A DNA stretch of 64,000 nt from Palauibacter sp022826685 (GTDB lineage Bacteria; Gemmatimonadota; Gemmatimonadetes; Palauibacterales; Palauibacteraceae), in the NCBI RefSeq assembly GCF_965221685.1, contig NZ_OZ244907.1; one strand, written 5' to 3'. How positions within the stretch are numbered: position 1 is the stretch's first letter; each line of letters begins with the position of its first letter. This document shows positions 26,272 through 33,401 of the stretch, one piece after another. The translations under genes were made by a program, and so were the position numbers. The notes below the pieces were generated by a model. The model saw only the letters and a program-made list of their open reading frames with translations. It ran no database searches and had not been told where the DNA came from.

Positions 26272-26610
26272 ATGGCTAGAAGCCGCCCGGTCCTCGTCGC
26301 CGTCCGCCTCACGCCGGACGAGTCCGCCGACTGGCGGAGCAAGGCCAAAGCCGCCGGCGTGCCGCTTTCGGTGCTGATCCGCCGGGCGATGGCCCGCACG
26401 CGGACTTGGACGGTCCCGGCAGCCAATGTCGAGCGCGAGCGCAACCGTCAGGTCTCCCGGATCGGGAACAACCTCAACCAGATCGCTCGGTGGGCGAACA
26501 CCCACAAGGGGGCGGTCGAGGCCGTCGAGGTGATCGGCCACCTCATCGCCATCAAGCGGGCGGTCGCGGCCCTGTCTTCCCTTGAAAGCACGGACGCGGA
26601 TGCTGGTTAA
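26272..26610 (+). CDS. mobC: MobC-type relaxosome accessory protein
   Basis: 112 residues. The N-terminal VRLTPDESADWRSKAKAAGV resembles a ribbon-helix-helix-like DNA-binding segment. It is followed by the hallmark MobC signature RIGNNLNQIARWANTHKG near residue 62. MobC proteins bind near oriT and help the relaxase open the strand. The ATG at 26272 starts the conserved part; an in-frame ATG at 26221 would add 17 Pro/Arg-rich residues over a hairpin. The 3' end overlaps the relaxase start by 11 bases, fitting coupled translation in a mob operon. Confidence 0.85.
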   Translation: MARSRPVLVAVRLTPDESADWRSKAKAAGVPLSVLIRRAMARTRTWTVPAANVERERNRQVSRIGNNLNQIARWANTHKGAVEAVEVIGHLIAIKRAVAALSSLESTDADAG

Positions 26611-28168
26611 GTTCCTCGCCCGCGGAACCGGATCGGCGCGGGACGCGGCGAAGTACCTCCTCGGGGAGTTGGACGCGGCGGGGAAGCCGCGCGAAGGCGT
26701 CGAAGTGCTGCGCGGGGATCCGAACGACGTGGCCGCCTTGGCCGACACGCTGGAGTTCGAGCACAGGTACACCTCCGGCGTGATCGCCTGGGCGCCGGAC
26801 GACCATCCCACCGACGAGCAGATCGAAGCCGTCCTCGACGAGTTCGAGAAGACGGCCTGGGCGGGTCTGGAGCCCGACCGCTACGCATGGGCGGCGGTGC
26901 TGCACCGGGAGAAGGGCGGCGGCGCTCACGTCCATGTGTTCGCCGCCCGGTGCGACCTGGAGACCGGTCGCAGCCTCAACATCGCGCCGCCGGGCTGGGA
27001 GAAGACCTTCGGTCCCCTCCGGGACGCCTTCAACCACGAGCACGGCTGGGCTCGCCCGGACGACCCGGCACGGGCCAGGGTGGAGCAGCCCGGCCACCGC
27101 GCCTATGTCGAGGCGGCGCGTCTGCGGGCCGGGCTCCGGCTCGAAGCCTCACCCCGCGACCTGATCCGGGACTACCTCATCCAGCGCGTCGAGCACGGCA
27201 TGGTGCGTAATCGCGCCGATGTCGTCGACGCACTGCGCGAGGCGGGCCTCGAAGTGCCGCGCCAAGGCAAGGAATACCTCACCGCGCTGGATCCCGAGAC
27301 CGGGGACCGCTGGCGTCTCAAGGGAGAACTGTATGGAGAGAACTTCGACCGCGAACGATTTGAGCGACCGGCTGCGGAGGAGGCTGGAGACCGAGCGCAG
27401 GGAGATCGAGGAGTTGACCGCGAGCGAGCTGAAGCGGCTCGCCGAGAACTCGCGGCGCGTTGCGAGGAACGCGCTCGGTACAATCGAACGCGATACGGAG
27501 GAGGCGACCGGGCGGGTGCGCGAGTTGCTCGTCAGGGCGTGGCTCCGGCCGCTGATCGTCGGCCTGAGTCTTTGGCTCGGTTTCTTCGGCGGAAGCTGGG
27601 CGACGATGCGCTGGTTGGGGTGGAGCATCCACGACCGGATCGAGACGCTGGCGGCGGCGAACGCGCGAATCGAGGAGGCGCACGAGACGCTGGCGGAACT
27701 GGAGGCGGACACTTGGGGGATCGCGCTCCGGGAGATCAAGGGGGAACGATACGTGGTGCTGCCATTCGGGACAGTGGCGGACCCGGGCTGGGAGGTGAGG
27801 GACCGGCCGGCCGTGAAGTTGTCGAACAGGTAGAGGAGCTTTATGAGCGAGTTGGAACGGCAGTTGACGGAGGCCTTGAAGACGTTGTCCGTGCAGTACG
27901 AGCGGGCACAGCGGCGGCACTCCGGGCAGATCGAAGCTTTGCAAGAATACGTCGGAGTTTTGCGAGAATACGTCGAAGCCTTGAGGCAGCACGCCGAGCG
28001 GCAGAGCGGGGAGAGCGAAGCCTTGCGGACGCGGATCGAGTGGCTGGACGGGCAAGTTACACGCTTGGCCGAGTCGTACGGCACGCTCGCCGCGACCTTG
28101 TGACGATGATCGCGGCCTTGCAGCGGTGCTGGCCGGGCCGCGACCGCGATCATGGCCCGAGCCGCTGA
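26600..28168 (+). CDS. mobA: MOBP-class relaxase, MbeA/MobA-like, with three-His metal site
   Basis: 522 residues. From ATG 26600 it starts MLVKFLARGTGSARDAAKYL, aligning with the MIVKF...YLL start of ColE1 MbeA. The candidate nicking Tyr is residue 19. ITSG-like YTSGVIAW is near 57-64. The metal motif HREKGGGAHVHVF (His 102, 110 and 112) carries the usual three His, whereas ColE1 MbeA has His-Glu-Asn. Relaxases nick oriT, hold the 5' end covalently and lead the strand into the recipient. The C-terminal half is charged and low in complexity because mobB and mobD are encoded there in another frame. A TTG at 26582 is a less likely start. Confidence 0.88.
   Translation: MLVKFLARGTGSARDAAKYLLGELDAAGKPREGVEVLRGDPNDVAALADTLEFEHRYTSGVIAWAPDDHPTDEQIEAVLDEFEKTAWAGLEPDRYAWAAVLHREKGGGAHVHVFAARCDLETGRSLNIAPPGWEKTFGPLRDAFNHEHGWARPDDPARARVEQPGHRAYVEAARLRAGLRLEASPRDLIRDYLIQRVEHGMVRNRADVVDALREAGLEVPRQGKEYLTALDPETGDRWRLKGELYGENFDRERFERPAAEEAGDRAQGDRGVDRERAEAARRELAARCEERARYNRTRYGGGDRAGARVARQGVAPAADRRPESLARFLRRKLGDDALVGVEHPRPDRDAGGGERANRGGARDAGGTGGGHLGDRAPGDQGGTIRGAAIRDSGGPGLGGEGPAGREVVEQVEELYERVGTAVDGGLEDVVRAVRAGTAAALRADRSFARIRRSFARIRRSLEAARRAAERGERSLADADRVAGRASYTLGRVVRHARRDLVTMIAALQRCWPGRDRDHGPSR
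27333..27833 (+). CDS. mobB: MobB/MbeB-like membrane mobilization protein, nested in the relaxase gene
   Basis: 166 residues in the +1 frame, wholly inside mobA. ATG 27333 follows an AGGGAGA site. It has a charged coiled coil (residues 8-65, LRRRLETERREIEELTASEL), a membrane helix at about 72-95 (PLIVGLSLWLGFFGGSW), a second short coiled coil and a small C-terminal domain ending FGTVADPGWEVRDRPAVKL. ColE1 MbeB is likewise nested in mbeA, and its relatives stabilise the relaxosome or couple it to the membrane. Its own ribosome site, membrane segment and following MobD argue that this is a real gene rather than a shadow of mobA. Confidence 0.8.
   Translation: MERTSTANDLSDRLRRRLETERREIEELTASELKRLAENSRRVARNALGTIERDTEEATGRVRELLVRAWLRPLIVGLSLWLGFFGGSWATMRWLGWSIHDRIETLAAANARIEEAHETLAELEADTWGIALREIKGERYVVLPFGTVADPGWEVRDRPAVKLSNR
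27843..28103 (+). CDS. mobD: MobD/MbeD-like entry-exclusion or mobilization coiled-coil protein, nested in the relaxase gene
   Basis: 86 residues, same frame as mobB and nine bases after its stop, with a textbook GAGGAG site overlapping that stop. The whole protein is a coiled coil of the MbeD/MobD family type: it opens MSELERQLTEALKTLSVQYE and closes with RIEWLDGQVTRLAESYGTL. In ColE1, MbeD is encoded in the same nested position, and family members have been tied to entry exclusion. The order mobC, mobA, nested mobB, nested mobD is exactly the ColE1 plan. Confidence 0.8.
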   Translation: MSELERQLTEALKTLSVQYERAQRRHSGQIEALQEYVGVLREYVEALRQHAERQSGESEALRTRIEWLDGQVTRLAESYGTLAATL

Positions 28169-28257
28169 TGAACGCGAAGACCGGATCTGGCGCGGAAGGC
28201 GCCTCGCGGCGACGTTTGATGAGCGCAGATCGTGCGGTCCATCACACGAGGAATCGA

Positions 28258-29421
28258 ATGATGGCACGCACGCAACGAAGTCGGCGCTCCTACGGCGCTG
28301 GCGAATGGGGCCGCAATCGGGTCAGGGTGTTCCCCGAACCGAAGACCGGCATGTACCAGATCGAGTGGCGGGAGAACGGGCGCAGGCTCACGAGATCGCT
28401 GAAGCACCGCGATTGGGCGCGGGCCAAGCGGCAGGCCGACGAGTTCGCCGCAGGGTTCGGCGGGCCGGAGCTGAACGGCCGGAAGGAGGCCGAACCCGAG
28501 CCGCTCACCTTGGGAACGCTTTTTGACATCTACGGCGAAGAAGTGACGCCCACCAAGGGAAGATACACGCAGGGACATGACCGGGCGGCGATTCGGATGT
28601 TCCTACGGTTCTTCGGGCGGAACCGCGACCCGGCCACCCTTTCTCAAAGGGACTGGGACCGCTTCATCCTGGAACGGCGCGCGGGCAGGACAGGTCCGAG
28701 CGGCAAGCCCGTGCGCGACCGAATGGTCGAATACGACCTCAAGTTCCTGATGGCGGTGCTCAACTGGGCCGCGCGGTCGAGGGACGAGCACGGTCGCCTG
28801 CTCCTCGACAAGAACCCGTTCAAGGGACTCAGGAAGCCCACGGAGAAGAACCCTAACAGGGTGGTGCTTGCCGAGGAGGAGTACAGGGCGCTCCTGAAGG
28901 TGTCGAGCCGGGTGGACTGGCGGTTTCAGGTCGCGCTCGTGCTCGCGCACGAGACCGGACACCGGATCGGCGCGATAAGACAGCTTCGGTGGACGGACAT
29001 CGACTTCGAGGGTGGGACGGTCCTCTGGCGCGCCGAGCACGACAAGTCGGGCCACGAACACCTCACGCCCGCCACCGTCGAGGCGCTTGACGTTCTTGGC
29101 GAGGCGCGGAGAAGGAACCCCGGGCTTGGGGAAGCACCGGTTATGCCCGCGCCCAGGAATCCCTCGAAGTGCATAGGGTCCAGATTGGCGCAAGTGTGGT
29201 GGGGCAGGGCCGAGAAACTTGCCGGGTTGGAGCCCAAGCCCGGCAGAGGCTGGCACTCGCTGAGGCGCAAGTTCGCGAGCGACCTCATGGACCAGCCGCT
29301 GAAGGTGCTCTGCGAGCTGGGAGGCTGGAAAACGGCCAAGACGGTCCTGCAATGCTATCAGAGGCCCGACGAGGGACAGCTTCGGAAGGCACTGGAAGCT
29401 CGCCGGAGGCGTTGCGGCTAG
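28258..29421 (+). CDS. int: Tyrosine recombinase / integrase of the mobilizable element
   Basis: 387 residues from ATG 28258, which follows a CACGAGGAA site; an in-frame upstream extension lacks conserved sequence. An N-terminal arm-type region (GRNRVRVFPEPKTGMYQIEW) and a SAM-like core-binding domain (about 85-195) precede the catalytic domain. Its residues are readable: Arg in ETGHRIGAIRQL (about 236), Lys in HDKSGHEH (about 263), HSLRRKF (His 333, Arg 336), Trp in ELGGWKT (about 357) and the nucleophile Tyr in LQCYQRP (about 367). It would integrate and excise a circular form. It lies directly downstream of the mob genes on the same strand. No excisionase gene was found. Confidence 0.93.
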   Translation: MMARTQRSRRSYGAGEWGRNRVRVFPEPKTGMYQIEWRENGRRLTRSLKHRDWARAKRQADEFAAGFGGPELNGRKEAEPEPLTLGTLFDIYGEEVTPTKGRYTQGHDRAAIRMFLRFFGRNRDPATLSQRDWDRFILERRAGRTGPSGKPVRDRMVEYDLKFLMAVLNWAARSRDEHGRLLLDKNPFKGLRKPTEKNPNRVVLAEEEYRALLKVSSRVDWRFQVALVLAHETGHRIGAIRQLRWTDIDFEGGTVLWRAEHDKSGHEHLTPATVEALDVLGEARRRNPGLGEAPVMPAPRNPSKCIGSRLAQVWWGRAEKLAGLEPKPGRGWHSLRRKFASDLMDQPLKVLCELGGWKTAKTVLQCYQRPDEGQLRKALEARRRRCG

Positions 29422-29514
29422 ATTTCGCAATCGGCGGGAACCAAACGACGAGAATCCGCGCGGCCAGTCTCGTAAGCCAAACTTCAATAAGCAGATGCGA
29501 ATCCAATAGCACCC

Positions 29515-29526
29515 GCCGGACGGGCG
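29515..29526. repeat. 12-bp direct repeat, candidate right attachment site
   Basis: GCCGGACGGGCG, identical to 9629-9640. It lies 93 bp after the integrase stop and just outside the amidohydrolase 3' end, a usual place for a tyrosine-integrase att site. It also forms part of a small palindrome (GACGGG CGT CCCGTC, 29519-29533). Confidence 0.2.
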
Positions 29527-29531
29527 TCCCG

Positions 29532-30902
29532 TCAGTTGAAGCGGACGCGCCTCCAGGCGTCATCGGGACCGAGGGCCCACGCCCGCCCGTCGATGACGAC
29601 GAGCGAGATGCGGCGCGCGTTCCGGATGTCGGCCACGGGGTTCGCCTCGAGGACGAGGAAGTCCGCGCGCTTCCCGATCTCGATCGTCCCCCGCTCGTGC
29701 AGTTGACCGAGCTCTATGGCGCCGTTCCTCGTGGCCATACCGAGAACATCGAGGGCGGGGATGCCCGCCTCCACGAGCAGCTGCATCTCACGGTGGAAAC
29801 CCTCTCCCAGGGGCGTCGTCCGCGGAGCATCGGATCCCACGAGCAGGCGGACTCCCTGGGCGTGGAAGGTCTGGAGCAGCGCTTCGGCCTTGGGCCATGC
29901 CGCCTGAAGCGCGGTCCATTCGTCGTCGGACAGCGGCGCGCAGGGGGCGGCTTCGGCCGGACAGTCGAGGGGGGCGGACGCGCTGGCCAGCAGCGGCAGG
30001 AGGGCCGAGTCGTTTGAAAGGAGTGCGGTGACGGCACGGTCGACGTCCGGTCCCTCCGGTTCCACCCGCTCCAGCCAGGCGATCCGGGCCGGGACCTGCC
30101 CGGCATCCGCGAGCACCTCGAAGGACCCGCGTTCGCTCTCCGGAAGCAACTCGGAGTCGCCGGAGATGAGGGGACTCCCGACGGCGGACCCGGCACGGAG
30201 GGCGAGCAGCCAGCCACTGCCCCGGCGGTCGGCCCACAGGGGCACCTCCGCCCGGCGCGCGGCGCGCGCGATCCCGACCAGCCACGACGGGGGCACGCTG
30301 GAAGCGACGGAGACGAAGCCGGCCTCATCCGAGGCCTGCCGCGCCACCTCGGCGACGGCGGCGGCCTCCGATTCCAGCACTACGCCGTGCGACGCGCTCC
30401 CGGCCTCGAGGACGGGACCACCGACGTAGACGGTCGGAACGGGATCCTCGCCGAAGCTCCCGCGGCCCCGCTCCTCGAATGCAGCCAGCGATGTGGCTCC
30501 ATCGCGCACCCCCGTGATTCCGGCGGCCAGGAGCGCCCGCAGGTCCTGCGTCGTCTGCGGCGAGGCGTGTGCGTCGATGAACCCGGGGATGAGGTAGGCG
30601 CCCGAGAGATCCACGACGACGGTTCCATCCGGGGCGGCCACGGAGCCTCGGGCGCCGATATCCCGGATTCGACCGCCCCACACGAGGACGGAGGAAGAAG
30701 GCCGGGGCGGCCCGCCGCGTCCGTCGATCACCGTCACATTGGTGAACAGCTCGGACTGCTGCGCGATGAACGTGTCCTGGCCGGCGCCGGCCAATCCGTC
30801 GGGGAGACCCGCCCCCGCCAGTATCGCCGAGACTGCCAGGAGAGGGCGGCGGATCGAGGTGCCGGTGCGTCGCAACTCAGACCCCGCCAGCCTGCGACCC
30901 AT
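29532..30902 (-). CDS. Amidohydrolase-superfamily protein with degraded metal site
   Basis: 456 residues. A signal-like N-terminus (RRPLLAVSAILAGAGLPDGLAGA) is followed by the small beta-sandwich (NVTVIDGRGG ... GAYLIPGFIDAHAS), a TIM-barrel-sized middle and a C-terminal GTIEIGKRADFLVLEANPVADI, all standard for imidazolonepropionase/prolidase-like amidohydrolases. The HxH pair reads HAS, the carboxy-Lys strand lacks Lys, and the positions expected to carry the two later His read VPLWADRR and SPLIS. Only the late Asp (LVGSDAPRT) and the following GEGFHREM are intact. It overlaps the mscS stop by 26 bases on the same strand, so the two are coupled. It may be a pseudoenzyme. Confidence 0.83.
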   Translation of the reverse strand: MGRRLAGSELRRTGTSIRRPLLAVSAILAGAGLPDGLAGAGQDTFIAQQSELFTNVTVIDGRGGPPRPSSSVLVWGGRIRDIGARGSVAAPDGTVVVDLSGAYLIPGFIDAHASPQTTQDLRALLAAGITGVRDGATSLAAFEERGRGSFGEDPVPTVYVGGPVLEAGSASHGVVLESEAAAVAEVARQASDEAGFVSVASSVPPSWLVGIARAARRAEVPLWADRRGSGWLLALRAGSAVGSPLISGDSELLPESERGSFEVLADAGQVPARIAWLERVEPEGPDVDRAVTALLSNDSALLPLLASASAPLDCPAEAAPCAPLSDDEWTALQAAWPKAEALLQTFHAQGVRLLVGSDAPRTTPLGEGFHREMQLLVEAGIPALDVLGMATRNGAIELGQLHERGTIEIGKRADFLVLEANPVADIRNARRISLVVIDGRAWALGPDDAWRRVRFN

Positions 30903-31965
30903 CCGCGGACCGGATGTAGAGCTCCCGCTTCGGATAGGGGATCTCCACGCCGGCTTCCTCGAAAGCGGGGAGCGCTCTCTCGCTGATGTCGTCGGCGATG
31001 CGGCGCCTCGCCCTCGCCTCCAGAATCCAGACGCGCAGCTCGAGGTTGACCTCCGACGGACCGAAACTTCGGGCGATGACGACCGGCGCGGGATCGTCCT
31101 TCACCCCCTCGACGCTCAGGGCGATGTCCACCAGCAGCGACTTGGCCCGCTCGATGTCCGATTCGTAGGCGACCGAGAACGGGATTCGGAGCCGGATGTC
31201 CTGGCCGGACATCGTGTAGTTGACGATGTCGCGCTGCATGAGCTGACTGTTCGGGACGACGACGACGAGATTGTCGGGATTCCGGATCTTCGTGGCCCGG
31301 AGCCCGATCTCGATCACGTCGCCCCAGGATCCCGTCTCGTTGGGTGCGGTCCAGAGTTCGATCCGGTCACCGACCTGGAAGGGGCGGTCGACGATGAGGA
31401 GCACGCCCGCGATCACGTTGGAGAGCGTGTCCTTGGCGGCGAGCGAAAGGGCGAGGCCCATGACGCCGGCGCCGGCGAGGAGGGGCGCGATGTTGATGCC
31501 CAGCTCCGCCAGCGCGAGGACGACGCCGAGCGCGACGACCGCGAAGCGGATCGCCTTGTTGATCATCGGGAGCGCCGTCTTGTCGAGCGGCGTCGAGGTG
31601 CGGGAGACGACCTCGGCCTCGACCGCCGTCAGGAGGTCCCCGATGAAGCGGCTCAAGGGGAAGAAGAGGAGGCCGATCCAGATGGCGTAGACCCACTGGG
31701 CCGCGGTGGGCAGGGCCCAGATGTCCAGCAGGCGCCAGACGGCCAGGGCTCCGCTCGAGAGCAGCAGAACCTGGCGGAGCAGCCGCACGGCCAGATCGTC
31801 GAGTTGCGTCTCGGTGCGCGTGACCCAGTGCCTCTGCGCGCGGCCCAGGACCATCAGCGCCACGAGGTAGACGAGTCCGGCGACCGCGATCACGATGAGG
31901 CTGGGCAGCCACCGCGGAGCCATGAAGGCGACCGCTTCGGTCCAAAGTTGTGACAGTCTCTCCAT
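30877..31965 (-). CDS. mscS: MscS-family mechanosensitive channel
   Basis: 362 residues. ATG 31965 has GAGGCGAGG upstream; a TTG three bases earlier is less likely. Four N-terminal membrane helices lead to the pore helix LLAGAGVMGLALSLAAKDTLSNVIAG, with the Gly/Ala packing pattern of MscS TM3. Then come the beta domain (VDRPFQVGDRIEL ... VIEIGLRATKIRNPDN, VVVPNSQLMQRDIVNYT) and the alpha/beta C-terminal domain. The channel releases solutes on hypo-osmotic shock. It is the first gene of a two-gene run with the amidohydrolase-like gene; a metal-protein operon diverges upstream. Confidence 0.92.
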   Translation of the reverse strand: MERLSQLWTEAVAFMAPRWLPSLIVIAVAGLVYLVALMVLGRAQRHWVTRTETQLDDLAVRLLRQVLLLSSGALAVWRLLDIWALPTAAQWVYAIWIGLLFFPLSRFIGDLLTAVEAEVVSRTSTPLDKTALPMINKAIRFAVVALGVVLALAELGINIAPLLAGAGVMGLALSLAAKDTLSNVIAGVLLIVDRPFQVGDRIELWTAPNETGSWGDVIEIGLRATKIRNPDNLVVVVPNSQLMQRDIVNYTMSGQDIRLRIPFSVAYESDIERAKSLLVDIALSVEGVKDDPAPVVIARSFGPSEVNLELRVWILEARARRRIADDISERALPAFEEAGVEIPYPKRELYIRSADGSQAGGV

Positions 31966-32127
31966 CAAGCCTCGCCTCTCTCAGGGTCCGCCCGCCACCC
32001 GCGTGGCGCCCGCATCCCCGCCGATGATCGCCCCATGATTCCGCGCGGGATGGTATCGTAATGGTACCGTGGCAGCTTCCTCGCGGATAACTTGGGGGAT
32101 CGAGCGGCAGGAATCGAACCGGGAGCG

Positions 32128-32670
32128 ATGATGTTGAACGGAAAGTTCGTAAGGATGGGTATCGGAGTGGCCTCGATCGGCGTGGCGCTGCTCGCCGGCG
32201 GGTGCGCCCCGGAGGCGTCGGCGGAGGACGGACGGACGGCGGCTTCGACTCCCGCAAACGCCATGGTCGATGCGACGTTGGCCGCGACCATCGCCGAGAC
32301 CCCGACGATCAAGGTCTACAAGTCTCCCACCTGCGGGTGCTGCGCCCTCTGGGTGGACCACATGCGGGAGGCCGGGTTCGAACTCGACGTCGAGGACACC
32401 GACGACATGATCGGCGTGAAGGTCGACGCGGGCCTGCCGCTTCAACTGCAGTCGTGCCACACGGCGCTCGTGGACGGCTACGTGTTCGAGGGCCACATCC
32501 CCGCGGAGGTCATCGCCCGGTTCCTCGCCGAGAAGCCCTCCGCGAGCGGGCTCGCGGTGCCCGGGATGCCGATAGGTTCCCCCGGCATGGAGTTCGGCGA
32601 CCGCGTCGATCCGTACGACGTGCTTCAGTTCGACGCCACGGGCAACACGTCAATCTACGACAGCCGTTGA
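32128..32670 (+). CDS. DUF411 metal-binding lipoprotein
   Basis: 180 residues. Tandem ATGs at 32128 and 32131 follow GGGAG; the second has better spacing. A lipoprotein signal (ASIGVALLAGGC) leads to a thioredoxin-like DUF411 domain. Its motif KSPTCGCCALWVDHM near residue 70 carries the CGCC pair, and SCHTALVDGYVFEGHIPAE carries a further conserved Cys-His. DUF411 proteins are found in copper and other metal-resistance clusters and are thought to bind metal outside the cytoplasm. The next genes, a cupredoxin fragment and a ZIP-like membrane protein, agree with metal handling. Confidence 0.88.
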   Translation: MMLNGKFVRMGIGVASIGVALLAGGCAPEASAEDGRTAASTPANAMVDATLAATIAETPTIKVYKSPTCGCCALWVDHMREAGFELDVEDTDDMIGVKVDAGLPLQLQSCHTALVDGYVFEGHIPAEVIARFLAEKPSASGLAVPGMPIGSPGMEFGDRVDPYDVLQFDATGNTSIYDSR

Positions 32671-32700
32671 CTTCGGTGACCCGCCGAGCGGCGAGGCGGG

Positions 32701-32760
32701 GCACCGGAGATCGCTAACAACGAGTTCAACCCGCAGCACGTCACGGTCCAGGTGGAGTGA
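32701..32760 (+). pseudogene. Remnant of a cupredoxin-like coding sequence
   Basis: Twenty codons in the same frame as the DUF411 gene but after two stops read APEIANNEFNPQHVTVQVE and then a stop. The pattern xxIxNNEFNPxxVTV is the opening strand pair of periplasmic cupredoxins, where copper-ligand strands normally follow. Those strands are absent. It looks like the stub of a deleted copper protein gene, or chance similarity. Confidence 0.3.
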
Positions 32761-33377
32761 CCGCACTCGTAGCTGCGCTCGTCGCGCCGGTGGCCGGAGT
32801 CCTCCTCTACGTCTCGCTGCACAACCGGCCCCGGACCATGAAGCTGATCGACACGATCGTCTTCGTGGCGCTGCCGTTGCTGGTCGCGGGGCAGATCTTG
32901 CCGCAGGTCTGGTCGGAGCGGCAGATCACGCCTCTGCTCGCCGTCATCGCCGGCGTGGGCATCCTCTACCTCATCGAGAAGATCTCCCACCGACTCGCAC
33001 GCCACACGGACGATCTCGCGATCCTGCTCGGTGTTGCGTCGATGGCGCTGCACGCCCTCCTGGAGGGCGGCGCCCTGATGCCTGCCACCGCGAGCACGCC
33101 GTTCGCCTTCGCCGTCATCCTGCACCGGGTCGCCATCGGGCTGCTGATCTGGTGGCTGATCGAGCCTCGGCACGGCGTCGCCGCCGCAGCCGGCGGCGTG
33201 GGGGCGATTCTGGCGGCTACGGTGATCGGCTTCGGGGCGGGGACGGAGATTCTGCCCGACGGGCACGCCGCGCTGGAACTCTATCAGGCCTTCGTCGCGG
33301 GGTCCCTGCTCCACGTCGTGTTCCATCAGGGGCGGCGCGATCACGCACACCACACGCACCGCACACACCGGGAGTAG
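32757..33377 (+). CDS. ZIP-like integral membrane protein with His-rich tail
   Basis: 206 residues with about seven hydrophobic helices. The segment MALHALLEGGAL, followed by AVILHRVAIGLLIWWLI, recalls the HN..EG and HE..EG metal-site helices of ZIP transporters, but several ligands differ. The tail is GRRDHAHHTHRTHRE, a likely metal-binding stretch. The GTG start at 32757 overlaps the stop of the cupredoxin remnant and sits behind AGGTGGA. Position after the DUF411 lipoprotein suggests divalent or copper metal traffic. It could also be a non-transporting relative. Confidence 0.65.
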   Translation: MTALVAALVAPVAGVLLYVSLHNRPRTMKLIDTIVFVALPLLVAGQILPQVWSERQITPLLAVIAGVGILYLIEKISHRLARHTDDLAILLGVASMALHALLEGGALMPATASTPFAFAVILHRVAIGLLIWWLIEPRHGVAAAAGGVGAILAATVIGFGAGTEILPDGHAALELYQAFVAGSLLHVVFHQGRRDHAHHTHRTHRE

Positions 33378-33401
33378 GCAGCGACTCCAAGTCGGAGGGC
33401 T

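Noticed and set aside
25710..26444. 244-codon minus-strand frame across the oriT candidate
   Set aside because: Composition of a shadow frame; it crosses the start of mobC and the hairpin without any motif.
26582..26600. TTG start for the relaxase
   Set aside because: ATG 26600 puts the nicking Tyr at residue 19 and the MLVKF opening exactly as in MbeA; the six extra residues align with nothing.
29515..29534. Small palindrome at the amidohydrolase 3' end as a terminator
   Set aside because: Stem of six pairs overlapping the stop codon, with no T-run on the coding strand; better kept only as part of a possible att region.
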